Assembly: GCF_947623445.1 (NCBI RefSeq)
Contig: NC_135242.1
Coordinates: 6,510,001 to 6,574,000 of the forward strand
DNA length: 64,000 nt
Direction of reading: 5' to 3'
From: Clavelina lepadiformis
Taxonomy: Eukaryota > Chordata > Ascidiacea > Aplousobranchia > Clavelinidae
Shown: positions 37,990 through 58,405 of the stretch, piece after piece
How positions within the stretch are numbered: position 1 is the first letter of the stretch
Layout of the letters: each line of letters starts with the position of its first letter
Notes under the pieces: generated by a model
Database searches by the model: none
What the model was told of the DNA's origin: nothing
The model's input: the letters and a program-made list of their open reading frames with translations, nothing else
Translations under genes and position numbers: made by a program

Positions 37990-38397
37990 CCACCATGGGT
38001 TAGAGAATTATATGGCCTACCAAAGAATATTGTTAATTTTTTAATGCAAATGGCTACTGGTATCCGAGTATGTGCCAAATCGAGCATAAGTTTGAATATT
38101 AGACTACGTAAGAAGATCGAACACTTTTCGTAATTTACACGAATTCGAATTTTGAACATGGATTTTAGGAGAATGCTTTGTTTTGCATGACACAAAAAAA
38201 AAACAATTGAAAAACGTTCGATTTTCTGGTTGTATAATCGACCGTAAAGGCAATGGAATAATTGCATGAAACTTTACTTAGGCCCATTTAGTGATTTATA
38301 AGCAAAACAACTTTATTTCTATTTCTTTAATTTTCAGCAATTTTGATAATGTAAGTTATAAACATTACCCGGGGTGAACGAAAAACATCAATTGCAG

Positions 38398-38649
38398 TTT
38401 AAACAGCAGATTGATTGGGTTTATCCGAGAGTGGTTGAGACGAGCTCCTGGACCTTATCTTACCTAACACCGGTGAATCCTACAAAAGTTAAACAAACTT
38501 GGCAGCCATGCTATAAGATATGCCGCCAATTAACATGCACGACTAAGGATAAGACAAGAGGAAGAGCAGTACCGGCTCCTGTGGATCCGGATTTCAAACC
38601 CCTCCCACATCTTGAAAGAGCGTCTAGTATCAAGTCTATCTTATACTAA
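38398..38649 (+). CDS. Unidentified coding exon (terminal), 83 residues
   Basis: An open frame follows a plausible acceptor (CATCAATTGCAG, ending at 38397) and runs in phase 0 to TAA at 38647-38649. The composition (Pro, Thr, Lys, Trp; for example VYPRVVETSSWTLSYLTPVN and KPLPHLERASSIKS) looks like real protein rather than random AT-rich translation. I do not recognise the family. The frame is also open back to 38374 but contains no ATG, so upstream exons would be needed, and none was found in the preceding 5 kb. It could be the last exon of a gene with distant 5' exons, or a relic. Confidence 0.35.
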   Translation, partial: FKQQIDWVYPRVVETSSWTLSYLTPVNPTKVKQTWQPCYKICRQLTCTTKDKTRGRAVPAPVDPDFKPLPHLERASSIKSILY

Positions 38650-41344
38650 GCTCTTGCTGACTTAAACTTCAACAGTCTTATTCTGCAAAACTATCTTTTA
38701 GTGCATGCAATTTTTAACTATCTTGCCGGATTATTGCCATATTTTTTCATACGAATATATAGATTTCTTTTATTTAGCTTACCACTAATGCCGCTAATGA
38801 GTCAAGTTTAGGCCGGCCCTAATTATGGCCTACAGTACCGTATTTTCTTGAATAGAAACCGCTGCTACTATTTTTTAGTTTTGAACGTTTTGTGAAGCTT
38901 CTATTCGAGGGCGACTTCTATTCGAAGCCGGCTTCTATTTTTATTACATGAAGTACCGGTAGTGTTGATTAGGTGACAATAAAATTCTGCGCTCTCTTTT
39001 GACAAAAAGGTTTTATTTTATTACTATCCGATCACTACTGTAAAGTGACAACTGCTGTTTTTCGCATGTGCAAGCTCTCAATGACAGCCTTTATATTACA
39101 TCGAAGCGATTTCATCATTGTATTCTGCTGCTTCTATGCGAGGGCGGTTTCTATTCGAGGGCGGCTTCTATTCAAGGGCGGTTTCTACTGAAGAAAATAC
39201 GGTAATTTTTTTTCTCATTTTGACAACGTAACTATAATAATAGCTTAATTCTTGTCTTTCTCTTTCTCCTCTCTCCCTCTCTCTTTTTCTTCGAAAGGCC
39301 ATTTGGCCATGCTTCTCTTCACAAACCCACATTTTTTGGGTCATCAACTTTTTACGTCTTCTTTTTTGTGGATTGACTTATCACTTATCAGCTGTAACCC
39401 AAGATAGGTCTTTCTTGCATTCGATGAAACGTAAACAATATTCGATTCAGTCCTTACAAGATTATTGAAACGGTTTGTATTAGTTGATACAAGTAAACAG
39501 CGCCGCCTTTACCATAAACATCCACTGGCGTAAACAAAAATAATTTAGAGGAAATATTTTGTAAGGTGGTATAATAGATTGAGTGAAAGTTATAGTACTT
39601 CTTTGTGTTAATTGCAAACGAGACTCAAAGTTTTTCTTATGGCTAGCCCACACGAATGTGAATTAACATTCCAAACATCAGAATGAATGGTAACGTGAAC
39701 AAAAATAAATATATTTCAATATCTGCAGAAAAAACTTTTGTGGAATACTATAATTTTTAGAAAATAGCAATTGGTTCTATAGCTTTCAAATGAGGCTTAT
39801 AGTTGCCTCCATCTATTGGTTGTTTGCGCTAATATTTTTACTTTATTTTTTACTTCTCTTTACGTTACAGGCCTCTACTTTATTCTTTTAACAGTAAATG
39901 GCAGCAAATAAGCGATGCAGTGTGACCAAGCGTGACTACACAATTGTAGGTTATGTAATGGTGATATGCAACCTGCATCACATAGCTTGTAATTTACAGG
40001 TTGTTGGCAAAAAACTTTCTTTTAAAAAATGACAATCAACAACTTTAAAAAAAATCATGCTGTGCATCCTTGTCACTTTCATTCACTTCTGAAGTCGGTT
40101 CACAGGGTTCAGTTTCCCAGCACGTAAAGTTGTCTTTAAAATAACTACTTTTGCCAAAGCTGGCAAAAAAACGGAGATAGGCTAGGTCTATGGCAGCGAC
40201 GCGACAGATGAAATGTGATTGTTTGGCTCGCATTCTTAGCAGAAAGCAATTTTGTTTGTTTGTTTTGCGCTTCAGTCCATAACTCCATAAAAAAGGCAAG
40301 GCAGAAAATGGAGATGGGCAACTTAGTTAGCCTAATATTTTTTCTAGTATTATTTCAGTATTAAATGATTTAGGTATAACCTGATATGCTTATATATGTA
40401 TATTTACAGTATATCAATAAATGATAATTAAATTGGTGAAATTGTCATCTTATTCAAATTCCTTTTTGCAGCTTTGCGGCAGTTTTGTGCAGCCTGAGAG
40501 TGCCTTGTCGACCAATGACGTAATTCCTTATGTTCTATGAGCGCAAATCACGGTGACAAGGCAAAAATCGAATCGTGCGAAACTGGATTCTGAGTTGGAT
40601 CAATACGACAAAATTCGCTTGTTGTGTGCTGTGATCTTTCGTGTTAACGTGTTATGTCTATACTTAAACATACTTTAAACCAATACCTTAAAACGTCCTC
40701 AAAGTACCATTTAAACGAAGAAAGAATGAGACAAAATTAGCTTGCATTAAAAACTTTTGAAAGGCCATGATCCCAAATTTTCAAACATTGCCTTCATTTC
40801 GGAATCTATATTAGGCCAATTTCCTATACTTGTAGCGTATAACGACAAGATGACATCTTTACTAGGCGCTCTTTAGAAAAATATATAGTTAGTGTAAGAT
40901 CCATTATCCATCATTATTGCCTACCACTGGCAAAATGTAGCATAGAACGACTGAGCATTCAGTACTTGCGTATAATTAATTAAACGTCAAATAAGTACAA
41001 GCTCATAATTATAAAAAAATGATTCGTTATTCAATTAAACTAGCACTATTCAATGATTCTAAGAAAAACATGAAAGTCCGAGAAATAAGAGAAAATGAAT
41101 ACAGAAGATTCAGAATTTGTTTTGATTTTCTACTTTCTGAAATAGCTACAATAACACATGCAATGACTGTACCATGAAATTATTCTAATTGCTGTGTCAA
41201 TTGCTCACAATGACGAGGCGTGCAAAAGAAAAAGGCGAGAGACTCAGTCCAAGCACGTTAAAAGCAAGCTCTTTCTCTTTGCCAAAGCAGAACTGATGAA
41301 AGCTGCCAAGCAAATAAGCTGAGGTGTATAGCAGCAAAACCTGA
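38650..41344. other. Intergenic region before the deiodinase
   Basis: This holds an inverted-repeat element (38838-39202) and a pyrimidine tract CTTTCTCTTTCTCC... at about 39255-39293. Presumably it also holds the unidentified upstream deiodinase exon or exons and promoter. Nothing else is supported. Confidence 0.5.
38838..39202. mobile_element. Inverted-repeat DNA element (365 bp) flanked by TA
   Basis: Left end CCGTATTTTCTTGAATAGAA, and the right end in reverse complement CCGTATTTTCTTCAGTAGAA, form terminal inverted repeats with TA on both sides (38836-38837, 39203-39204). Inside each arm, short tandem copies of CTTCTATTCGAGGGCGG occur. The superfamily is uncertain; TA flanks suggest a Tc1/mariner-like mechanism. 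Confidence 0.75.
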
Positions 41345-42280
41345 ATCATGCTCAGCACGGTGTGGAAAGTGCTGCAAGGCAATCGCCACAAAACAGCTAA
41401 ACAAGGAGCGAGAGCCCTCGATGCCGAGCTACATGACTTAAACGGAGTTCCTTGCAGACTTGTGGACTTTATGAAAGAAGACCGACCTCTTGTAATTAGC
41501 TTTGGTTCATGCACCTGACCCAAATATCTTCAAAAGGTATTGCAGATAAGTGTATTGCAAAATATTAAATCTCGCTGCATTTAAAATAACTACACAGCCC
41601 TAATTGCTTTTGTTATACTTTTAAAATATGGTCAATGTGGTTCTTTCTCCCATGTTTGTTACGCATGAACATACGGGTCTTGCACAGGTAGCCCGCACTG
41701 TAGTACACTGATTCATTTATACAATTCTCTGGAAAATGATTTCCCGCATCTACTACATTTTTTACGGAAAATTTAAGTCACAATTAAAACATTTGAAGTT
41801 TCTAGTTTGCCTGTGATATGTATGCGTAACAAACATGTATTCTAAACTTAGCCCACACTTTGCTTTTAAGTTAATCATTTACAACGAGGGATGATACTGT
41901 GTATATTATACATGTTTCAGGTCTCAGAGTTCAACAAAATTGTTGCAGAATTCGCCGACAAACCAGTTGATTTTATGATGATCTACATTGAAGAAGTTCA
42001 CCCATCTGACGGATTTGATGTCAAAGAAAATGAATTTAAAGTCATCCAACACAAGTCAGTCGAGGAGAGAATTGCAGCCGCTAAAGCTTTTGCGGAAAAC
42101 GCTGGAATTAAGTGCTTGATGCTGGTAGATAGTATGTCTAACGAAGCTACCGCACTGTACGGTGCATTTCCAGATCGTTTGTATATTATTCGTAACGACG
42201 TCATCGAATTCGTTGGTGGGATGGGGCCCATGTTCTACAACGTCAGCAAAATGGTCAAAGCATTAAAGACACTCTTATAG
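41345..42280 (+). CDS. Iodothyronine deiodinase, selenoprotein with in-frame UGA (5' end unresolved)
   Basis: Two exons are supported, 41345-41536 and 41921-42280, joined in phase 0. Before the splice the frame reads RPLVISFGSCT, then TGA (41516-41518), then PKYLQK. This is the deiodinase active site, where the UGA encodes selenocysteine. After the splice come VDFMMIYIEEVHPSDGF, a hallmark of the family, and ALYGAFPDRLYIIRNDVIEF, ending KTLL-TAG. The fold is thioredoxin-like; vertebrate enzymes remove iodine from thyroid hormones. From the ATG at 41348 the protein would be 182 residues, against 250-280 usually, so the N-terminal membrane anchor must come from an upstream exon I could not place. 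A SECIS-like hairpin lies 71-132 bases past the stop, with a polyadenylation signal at 42507-42512. The type (1, 2 or 3) cannot be assigned. Confidence 0.93.
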
Positions 42281-42350
42281 TAAATGTTTACTTTCTACTT
42301 CAAACTACCATTATATATACTGTAGTATGAACAATATAACACAAAACGAT

Positions 42351-42412
42351 TACTGAATGTTGATGATGAGCCATATCTAAATCTTTGCTATGGATTTGAT
42401 GAACATATTCAG
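42351..42412 (+). promoter_or_regulatory. SECIS element of the deiodinase mRNA
   Basis: Outer stem CTGAAT (about 42353) pairs with ATTCAG (about 42407). The core is ATGA at 42363-42366 opposite TGAT at 42397-42400. The upper stem is CCATA (42371-42375) with TATGG (42389-42393). The unpaired AAA at 42379-42381 lies 12 bases after ATGA. This matches the SECIS consensus (quartet, 11-12 base spacing, apical AA). It directs selenocysteine insertion at the UGA. Confidence 0.8.
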
Positions 42413-42506
42413 TAATTAAAAGTGCGTATATGGTATAATTTATTGATTTTTCCAAGTTTTTCGTATTGTTTTAAGTATACATACAGTATAACGTACGTTT
42501 CGGTAT

Positions 42507-42512
42507 AATAAA
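42507..42512 (+). promoter_or_regulatory. Polyadenylation signal AATAAA of the deiodinase
   Basis: First AATAAA after the SECIS element, about 230 bases past the stop codon. Confidence 0.6.
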
Positions 42513-45199
42513 ACAATGTTCAAACACAGTTCCCGGAATATGAAAAACACATTCTCAAATATAAACTAATACAGCAGTACATCTGCTTTTTGAATTATCA
42601 TAACGATTAAAAGACGACAACGAGCGTCTCACATTATTCTACTTTCGTTATAATTATTCCTGAAGTTAATAGAAAAACGGAAAGTTGTGCGAAAGATGGT
42701 GATGACATGATGTTTTTAGAAGACGAAAAGTCTCATTTCATAGAAGACGAAAGGCTTTCATTTAACCAGTTGCAGCACTTTGGTAGAGCAAATCGGTTTC
42801 AACTCTTCCCAAGCTATAAAGTCACGATATTGTTAAAATTTCTTGTTTATTGTTACTACAAATTCCAAAATAACTACAAAATAATTGTTCTGCTGATGTT
42901 AACTAAAAAATCACCGCAACATTTTTGTCCTGTGTTTTACAAAGTGGCTAATTAAGCATTGTGTGATTTTGGACAATATTTAATTGACCAATAAAACTTT
43001 AAAAACTAACATTGTTATTTGTCGGAATCAACTTTATTCAAAAAATTATAAAAAAGGAACTAGTAGACTTGAAAAATTACATAGCCACTACAATCCGTAT
43101 TAGCCTACTTTAATGTGATGTAGATTGTAGACACAGTGGCCGTAATTTTATTGAACATAAAAATTTTTGCAAAATTGTTCTTTCATTCTTGCAAAGTTGC
43201 AACTGATTAATTGTGCAACGTAAAAACTCATTAACGCGTCATAAATATAGGATCGTGATGGGAAAAATGACGTTGATGACTTTTACACTGCCTTGTCTAA
43301 TAAAACTTGTCTTACATATAAAAGTTTGTTTTAATTTGTATTTCAGGAAAATAGAAAAGTAAACGTACTCTAAGAATGTGCCTAAACAAAAAAAGACAGC
43401 AACAAAATGTGCGAAAACGGAAATTGGCCTAAAAAAAATTGACTGAAATCAAAAAATCGACTTTTACAAAAGCGGTTGCCGTTATAGATCACGATTTACC
43501 CTAATGATTTGCTAACAATGGAATACTGGTTTACAGGACCCGGTTTAGCGTCAGGCTTCTTATCGACTAAACATATAGTATTATAGTTGGTAGAGCTTAA
43601 GTAACACGTACGTTGCTTGCCTCCTGTGTGACGCGGTTTCACTACTTTGCGTGCATCGGATTTGGCGCCATCCATAATCACACCTGCCTTGTTTTAGGTC
43701 TACCTACAACTTAAGACTTAGCTTTTTTACACTTTGTATATATACTGTAATTACTACAACCGTGTTTATTGATTAATACTGGCGGAATGCTTTCAACAAT
43801 ACACGCATAGATATACAGTAGGCTACATGTAACCTGCTCTTGACACAGGATGCGATGTGCAATGCAATTGGACAGAAATTGTTTCTTGTCTTGAGCTACA
43901 ACGCACATGATTTGAGTGTTTCTGGGAAAAACACTTGGGCTTACCATGTGATGCAACTTTGGAAAATTAGCAGGATTTCATTCAGCATAACGTCTTTTTA
44001 TTTGACAATGTCATTTCAATTATGCTAAGCCCGCGGCAACTATTTTCCCTTTTCGCTTTGCAAATTCAGAAGGGCTTCATCTCATATTTCCTTTTCGGTT
44101 TCGCAAAGTCTCTGTTTTTCTGCCTGGTTGTTAATTTTGGGCAATGATTTATCAACGATTATATTTCATTCATCATTTTGTTTGAAATGTTGTTTCGAAA
44201 AATTTTTGTTGAAGATGTCTGTTACATGTATCTAAATTCTAGACACCATGAACAAAAAGTCTTTATGTTTTACGCTCCTATCATCCTTTTTTAGTGTTAT
44301 GATAAGATAAAGGGTATGATATACAACTGGGCAGAAACAAGTTTTATTCCAAAACCCATTAGCCTACTTTCAGGTTGTGCAAGGTGTTTCCGCAGGTCAC
44401 AGTAAGATAGCTGTTGGTGATCAAATGCCTTGATGATGTAAAAGCTTTCAGCAAGTTTGTGTGGTTTAGTTTATATATATTTCATAAAAAGAGTTTAATT
44501 AGCGCTTTTGATATCATCCGAGTACGTTCACATGTATACTGTTATATGTTTCTTGCACTCTTTTATAAAATGAAACATACTTATCAGTATCATCCACTTT
44601 ACTCGGTGTTATGCAGTCCCTATAGTGTCCAGCTAGAAAGAAGCCTATTTAGCAAATATGTGGTGACGTCGGTATTGCAAAAGTAAGATGAGATCGGAGT
44701 AAGGCTGGTGGCAACCTTTTATTTATATTTGTAAAAACAAACCGTGCTTACCTAAAAAAGCATGCAGAAAACTTAACTACTGAGGTTTGAAATGTCAAAA
44801 TTAATAAGATCAAAAATTTAATTTAAAAAATATATATACAAAATAGTGGCAGCATGTTGGCAGTAATATGAACAGAATACAAACGAGGCAAAGACATAAA
44901 ACATTAATATTGCAATACAAGCGATGCATTTTGTGTGAAGAGGACCAGTTCATTATCCACATAAAGACAAAAAAGATTACCAAAATGTAAACTGTAGAAA
45001 TCACAAGTTTATGCTGCAGCTGTTTGCAACAACAATATAACATAAGTAGGTTAATTACTCTACAAATGATATAAAATAATCACTACACTTTATCAGTGAC
45101 TATTTCCTGAGTACGTAAGAATTATATTTTTCCCTGTGTCGAGCAAGCAATTAAGCAATAATCGCACGAATCTTCCGATCGCTTTTTCTTTGTGCAATA

Positions 45200-54476
<9,277 letters not shown>

Positions 54477-56986
54477 ATCTAAACATCACGTCTAAAGCCT
54501 TTGAAATCTGTCTCTGGTCTTCCTTTGAAAAGTTCCTTTTCAGAATGCAGTCTCGTGTTGATCGGTTGATCAGGTCGTTGGCGGCTCAAGTGTTGTCTGC
54601 TGGACAATGGTCATCCATTTCAAAGAGTTTTAAAACACTTTCACCGTATTTTCTCTTAGTCGAATATTGTCAAACAATAAGCTTATACAAGTTTCTAAAT
54701 GCAATCATTGATAAGCAAAGTGCCAATAGTTATAAATATAAAATCTGTGGTTATTTCTCCCATCCTATGCACAAGCTCTTTATACTGACCTTCTTGTTGG
54801 AATACTCTTTATAAAATTGCGAATAAAATTTCTCCAGCGTCAAGCGGCTCCACACATTTAAGCACTTGACATCACTTGGAACAAAGCAATTAAGGGTCTA
54901 TTAAGGAAATGTCATTGAGAATCCACTTAAGTCCACTTAATTTGTAACCAGCAATTTTACCACAACGTCACAAAATATTTGTCACGGCAGCGCACCTCAG
55001 CCATATACCCTTCAGTCTAATCGGGTTTAAAGCCTGAACAATACATGAAGTATTATGCTACCTCCTAAAAGCGTTATATGTTTGTTGCTTATTAATTCGT
55101 AATTGTCATTTTGTCTTGTGACATCATGGTAAAATGCTCTTCACCTTAATAACCTTGTTCCGCTTTGGCATTAACAATTGTCACAAACTACTACCCACAT
55201 CTAATCTACTGTATATCTTAACGCTGTACTTCATAACTCTGTTCAATTTAACATGGTTTGTTACTGGTGTAATTGATTGATTAAGCTAGCCTTGAATAGC
55301 TTTAATGAAACAATTTTTTTGTGATAAAACGCATGATTGTTAGGCTACATTTGCATTCCCAAAAGTCAACTTATAAATCAAAGAATACTATTTGTGAGAG
55401 TGATCAGACAACATAACTGATCTTGAAGAGAAAGCATCTGGTACAGCCGTTGGAAAAAATGTTACACCCGCAGTGAAACAATACACCTGGTGGGCAAGCA
55501 GTGGCCTACTTATCTAAGAATAGAGCGTATTTTATTCTTCTCACTCTACTATGATACTTGTCAAAAACATTAATAAAATGTTTTGTTTCTTTGTATTTTA
55601 TAATTTCTATAGGCTTGTAAGTGGCTTGTATTTTACTCGCACTGCGCCGATGTTCCATGTCATTGGGAAAAGTTTATAATAACAGGAGCTGCAGACAGCC
55701 TATACTGCTGCGCAAGCTTTTTGAAAATTTATGTAGCCTATGCTGCCCTGATTCGCTACTCAATGCATAGATGTTGGCTTAGTTACAGGCAGGGTTTCTA
55801 ATAAGGCACATTTTGACTCGTTACCATTCTAAAACCCTGTCCCATGTAATTCGATTTTACCACATTATAGTGATATCAAGTACTGCACAGTAACAGTAAC
55901 AGTATAGTCATAAATTTCTGCAAGCTTCTGTCTACAAATCTCATGCCTATATTGTATGTACATTATAAATGATATTCACATATAAAAATTAATTGCCCAC
56001 AAATAGATACAAGAACCTCGCTAATAAACTTCTTGTATATATGTGATGTTAGAATTGTTTAACAGCATTGCGAAAGGTAATTTATCTCAGCAGAGAAAAA
56101 CATTGCAATTAAACGTTATCTTATATTTATTAAAACTTCAACACATAAAACATTGCTCTTATTGTATGAACTGATATCATTTCTATATGTTTAATAACTT
56201 CTTCTACTCGCTCTGGCATATAGCTTCTACAAGTTTTTCACAATTTTGTACGACTTTTTCACATGAAATCACATTTAAAAAATACAGCTTCAATTAAGTT
56301 AAATATGGTGGTGCAAATTAATGGTAACTATATACAAGCATAACAATTTACCCCAAACCGTGATACATTTGACGGCGGATTAGAAACAGATTATCTCAAA
56401 TTGCTTCTTAGTATGCAATCTTTCGGGCAATATATTAACTTTTTTAATTAGTTATTAAGACCAGATTAACAAATTGGAAAAACAAACTTTCTTAGGCCTA
56501 TAATTCAGTTTTGCTAATATCTTTTGAATAAATATACAAATAAAAAGAACATAGACCGCCACACATGCAACTGCTGTGATGGGTTGAAACAGAAGGGTAA
56601 TAAAGACCTTTTTCGCGTGAAGGCTATTCTTATGCAGGTTATAAAAAGACATCATATGCGATTGTAACAGTAGCTGTAGTTCTGCTGTAGCAACTAGTAT
56701 TGTGCGACTATCTTGTATTAGAAATGTAATATACGATCGGCTGATTAGGCTCGAAAGGACTTTAGTGCCAATAGTATAAATCATATTTTGATTACGTCAC
56801 GCTCAATGCAACAGTTTTTTGATAGCAGTGATGGTGGTGCTTAAGGGCTGAATTACTCTACGTCTTACATTAGATCACTTACCATTACTGTAATATGCGT
56901 GTTAAAATATTATGCATTTCGTTGTTCGTAAATGCCATAATGAAAATGAAAACGTGTATACAATGTTTTAATAAGGTGTAGCAAAT
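54477..56986. other. Intergenic region upstream of the multi-EGF gene
   Basis: Presumed promoter side of the multi-EGF gene and downstream side of the first PPSY mini-protein gene. No gene is firmly supported. A possible membrane-span exon on the minus strand at about 56460-56640 is discussed in the findings. Confidence 0.45.
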
Positions 56987-57374
56987 TCAAATCGTAACAA
57001 AAATGATAGTAATGATAATTATAAAGAAAACGGCAACTATCATCGTAATTACGCAGGCCTTCACAGCAGAGGTTGATTGTCGTGTTGCCTGCAGCAGAAG
57101 AATAATATCAGATTTTTTTTCACATTCTTTACTATAGTTTTAAACTAAATCAAGATATATGTTACTTTTTGCTAACCATGTTGTTTGAACGTTGTTGGGT
57201 AATCACCGTTACTGGTCGCGCTGGATTGGTTGAATAAAAGTTACTGTATTGCCCTGTTTGCGTTGTTTGAACCGGGTCTCCGCTGAAGTAAGTTGTGTTA
57301 TAGAACCCCGTTCCAGTTGCAAATGTTTCATCGTAGCTTGGTGGTGGTGGAGCAGAAGGCCCAATGCTAGACAT
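56987..57374 (-). CDS. Small PPSY-motif membrane protein A (99 residues)
   Basis: Two exons, 57177-57374 and 56987-57088, join in phase 0 after ATG|GTTAGC. The N-terminal half is MSSIGPSAPPPPSYDETFAT followed by a Tyr/Thr/Gln-rich stretch (FYNTTYFSGD, SNFYSTNP). The second exon encodes a short basic linker (ATRQSTSAVK) and one membrane span of Ile/Val (MIVAVFFIIIITIIFVTI), with the stop right after it. PPSY is a PPxY motif, which in known proteins binds WW domains such as those of NEDD4-family ubiquitin ligases. The layout implies a tail-anchored protein with the PPSY segment in the cytosol. Related to proteins B and C next to it. Family name not recognised; the function is inference. Confidence 0.75.
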
Positions 57375-58405
57375 CGTTGTTCACAACAAAACTATAATGT
57401 CGAAAAAACCGATAGGCTGTATAGGCTAGTTAGTCATTATTGTACACATTCTTCTGTTTCATGTGCCTCTTAACTGTTTCACTTAGATGGCATTGTCTTA
57501 ACGAAATACACAACAAAGTTTTTTTAGCCAGAAGATATTTCTAAACAGCTTTTTCTTTAACATTGTACCATGCTTCTTTCTTTCAACACCTTTATTTTAC
57601 AAGCATTTGGTTTGGCCAAAAACTACTTGTGTACCTATATTTTCCTGTGACCCGGCTGGCTAATTTTCAACGAAAATCTAACAAATAATGCTTCTAAAGC
57701 TGTTAATCTTTTCCTGTATTCAATCTTTATGCATAAAAAATATTAGTTGCTTTTCCTGCGTGAACCTGTTACGTTTTAACAAAGTCAGCAGGGCACTTTT
57801 ACTGTGATAACGAACACTTTTTAGCCTGACGCCATCCTCCTCAAACAAGTTCCGTTCATGTGACTACCGGGCATTGTATAGAATGAAGCATTCGAAATTA
57901 GGTATCCAAGTGTTTGTTTGAAACTAATCGCCTAACAATCTCTTGATTATAAATGCTACAATGACTGAAAGGATTGAGTTACACTACTCCACACAAATAT
58001 TGAAAGGACGTCATGGTACGCTTAATACATATCATTTAACTTTTCGTTGTATTTTGACATTTATTGTAAACTTTCGCGAAAAAGTAATCTACATTTTCGG
58101 ATGCTTTTTACTTTAACCCGGTTGCAGTTTGTCCAAAACATTAACATCGAATCACTTGTTTTCATCACATTAAAAACTATGTTCAACTATTTGGTCACCC
58201 ATCCGAATTGGTTGGTGCAATAGATATACTGTATGTATACACGTATACTAAAACCGTATGTATACACTGCATGTATACTAAAACTTTACAGGAATGGAAA
58301 AAGTATAAGAAGCTAAATATCTGGTTAAATTCATTCGAAAGTGATCTAATTACCTGTCACAAAGGCTGAGGAATGTAAACAATTTTTTTTTATTTTTTCA
58401 CAAAT
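57375..58405. other. Intergenic region between PPSY genes A and B
   Basis: About 1 kb of AT-rich sequence. It must contain the promoter of gene A; no core element is clear. Nothing else recognised. Confidence 0.4.

Larger units (their letters stand above)
33457..38397. other. Repeat-rich intergenic region
   Basis: About 4.9 kb with no supported gene. It holds a dispersed repeat with direct and inverted copies (34662-35636), a hAT MITE (35117-35306), a nested hAT pair (36420-37197) and a minisatellite (37681-37989). Confidence 0.6.
42281..45199. other. Region between the convergent deiodinase and multi-EGF genes
   Basis: Deiodinase 3' UTR (SECIS, AATAAA at 42507-42512), then about 2.2 kb without a supported gene, then the 3' UTR of the multi-EGF gene with a minus-strand AATAAA at 44718-44723. 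A minus-strand frame starting near 43679 (MDGAKSDARKVVKPRHTGGK) ends at a good GTACGT donor, but no partner exon was found. Confidence 0.5.

Noticed and set aside
40045..40299. Minus-strand frame ending in an acidic tail (NESDKDAQHDFF)
   Set aside because: A possible terminal exon, but no upstream coding exon on that strand could be found.
41197..41523. 108-residue minus-strand open frame
   Set aside because: It is the antisense shadow of the deiodinase selenocysteine exon; the plus strand carries the conserved protein.
43496..43681. Minus-strand frame MDGAKSDARKVVKPRHTGGK with a GTACGT donor
   Set aside because: Could be a first exon, but nothing downstream continues it and no family is recognised.
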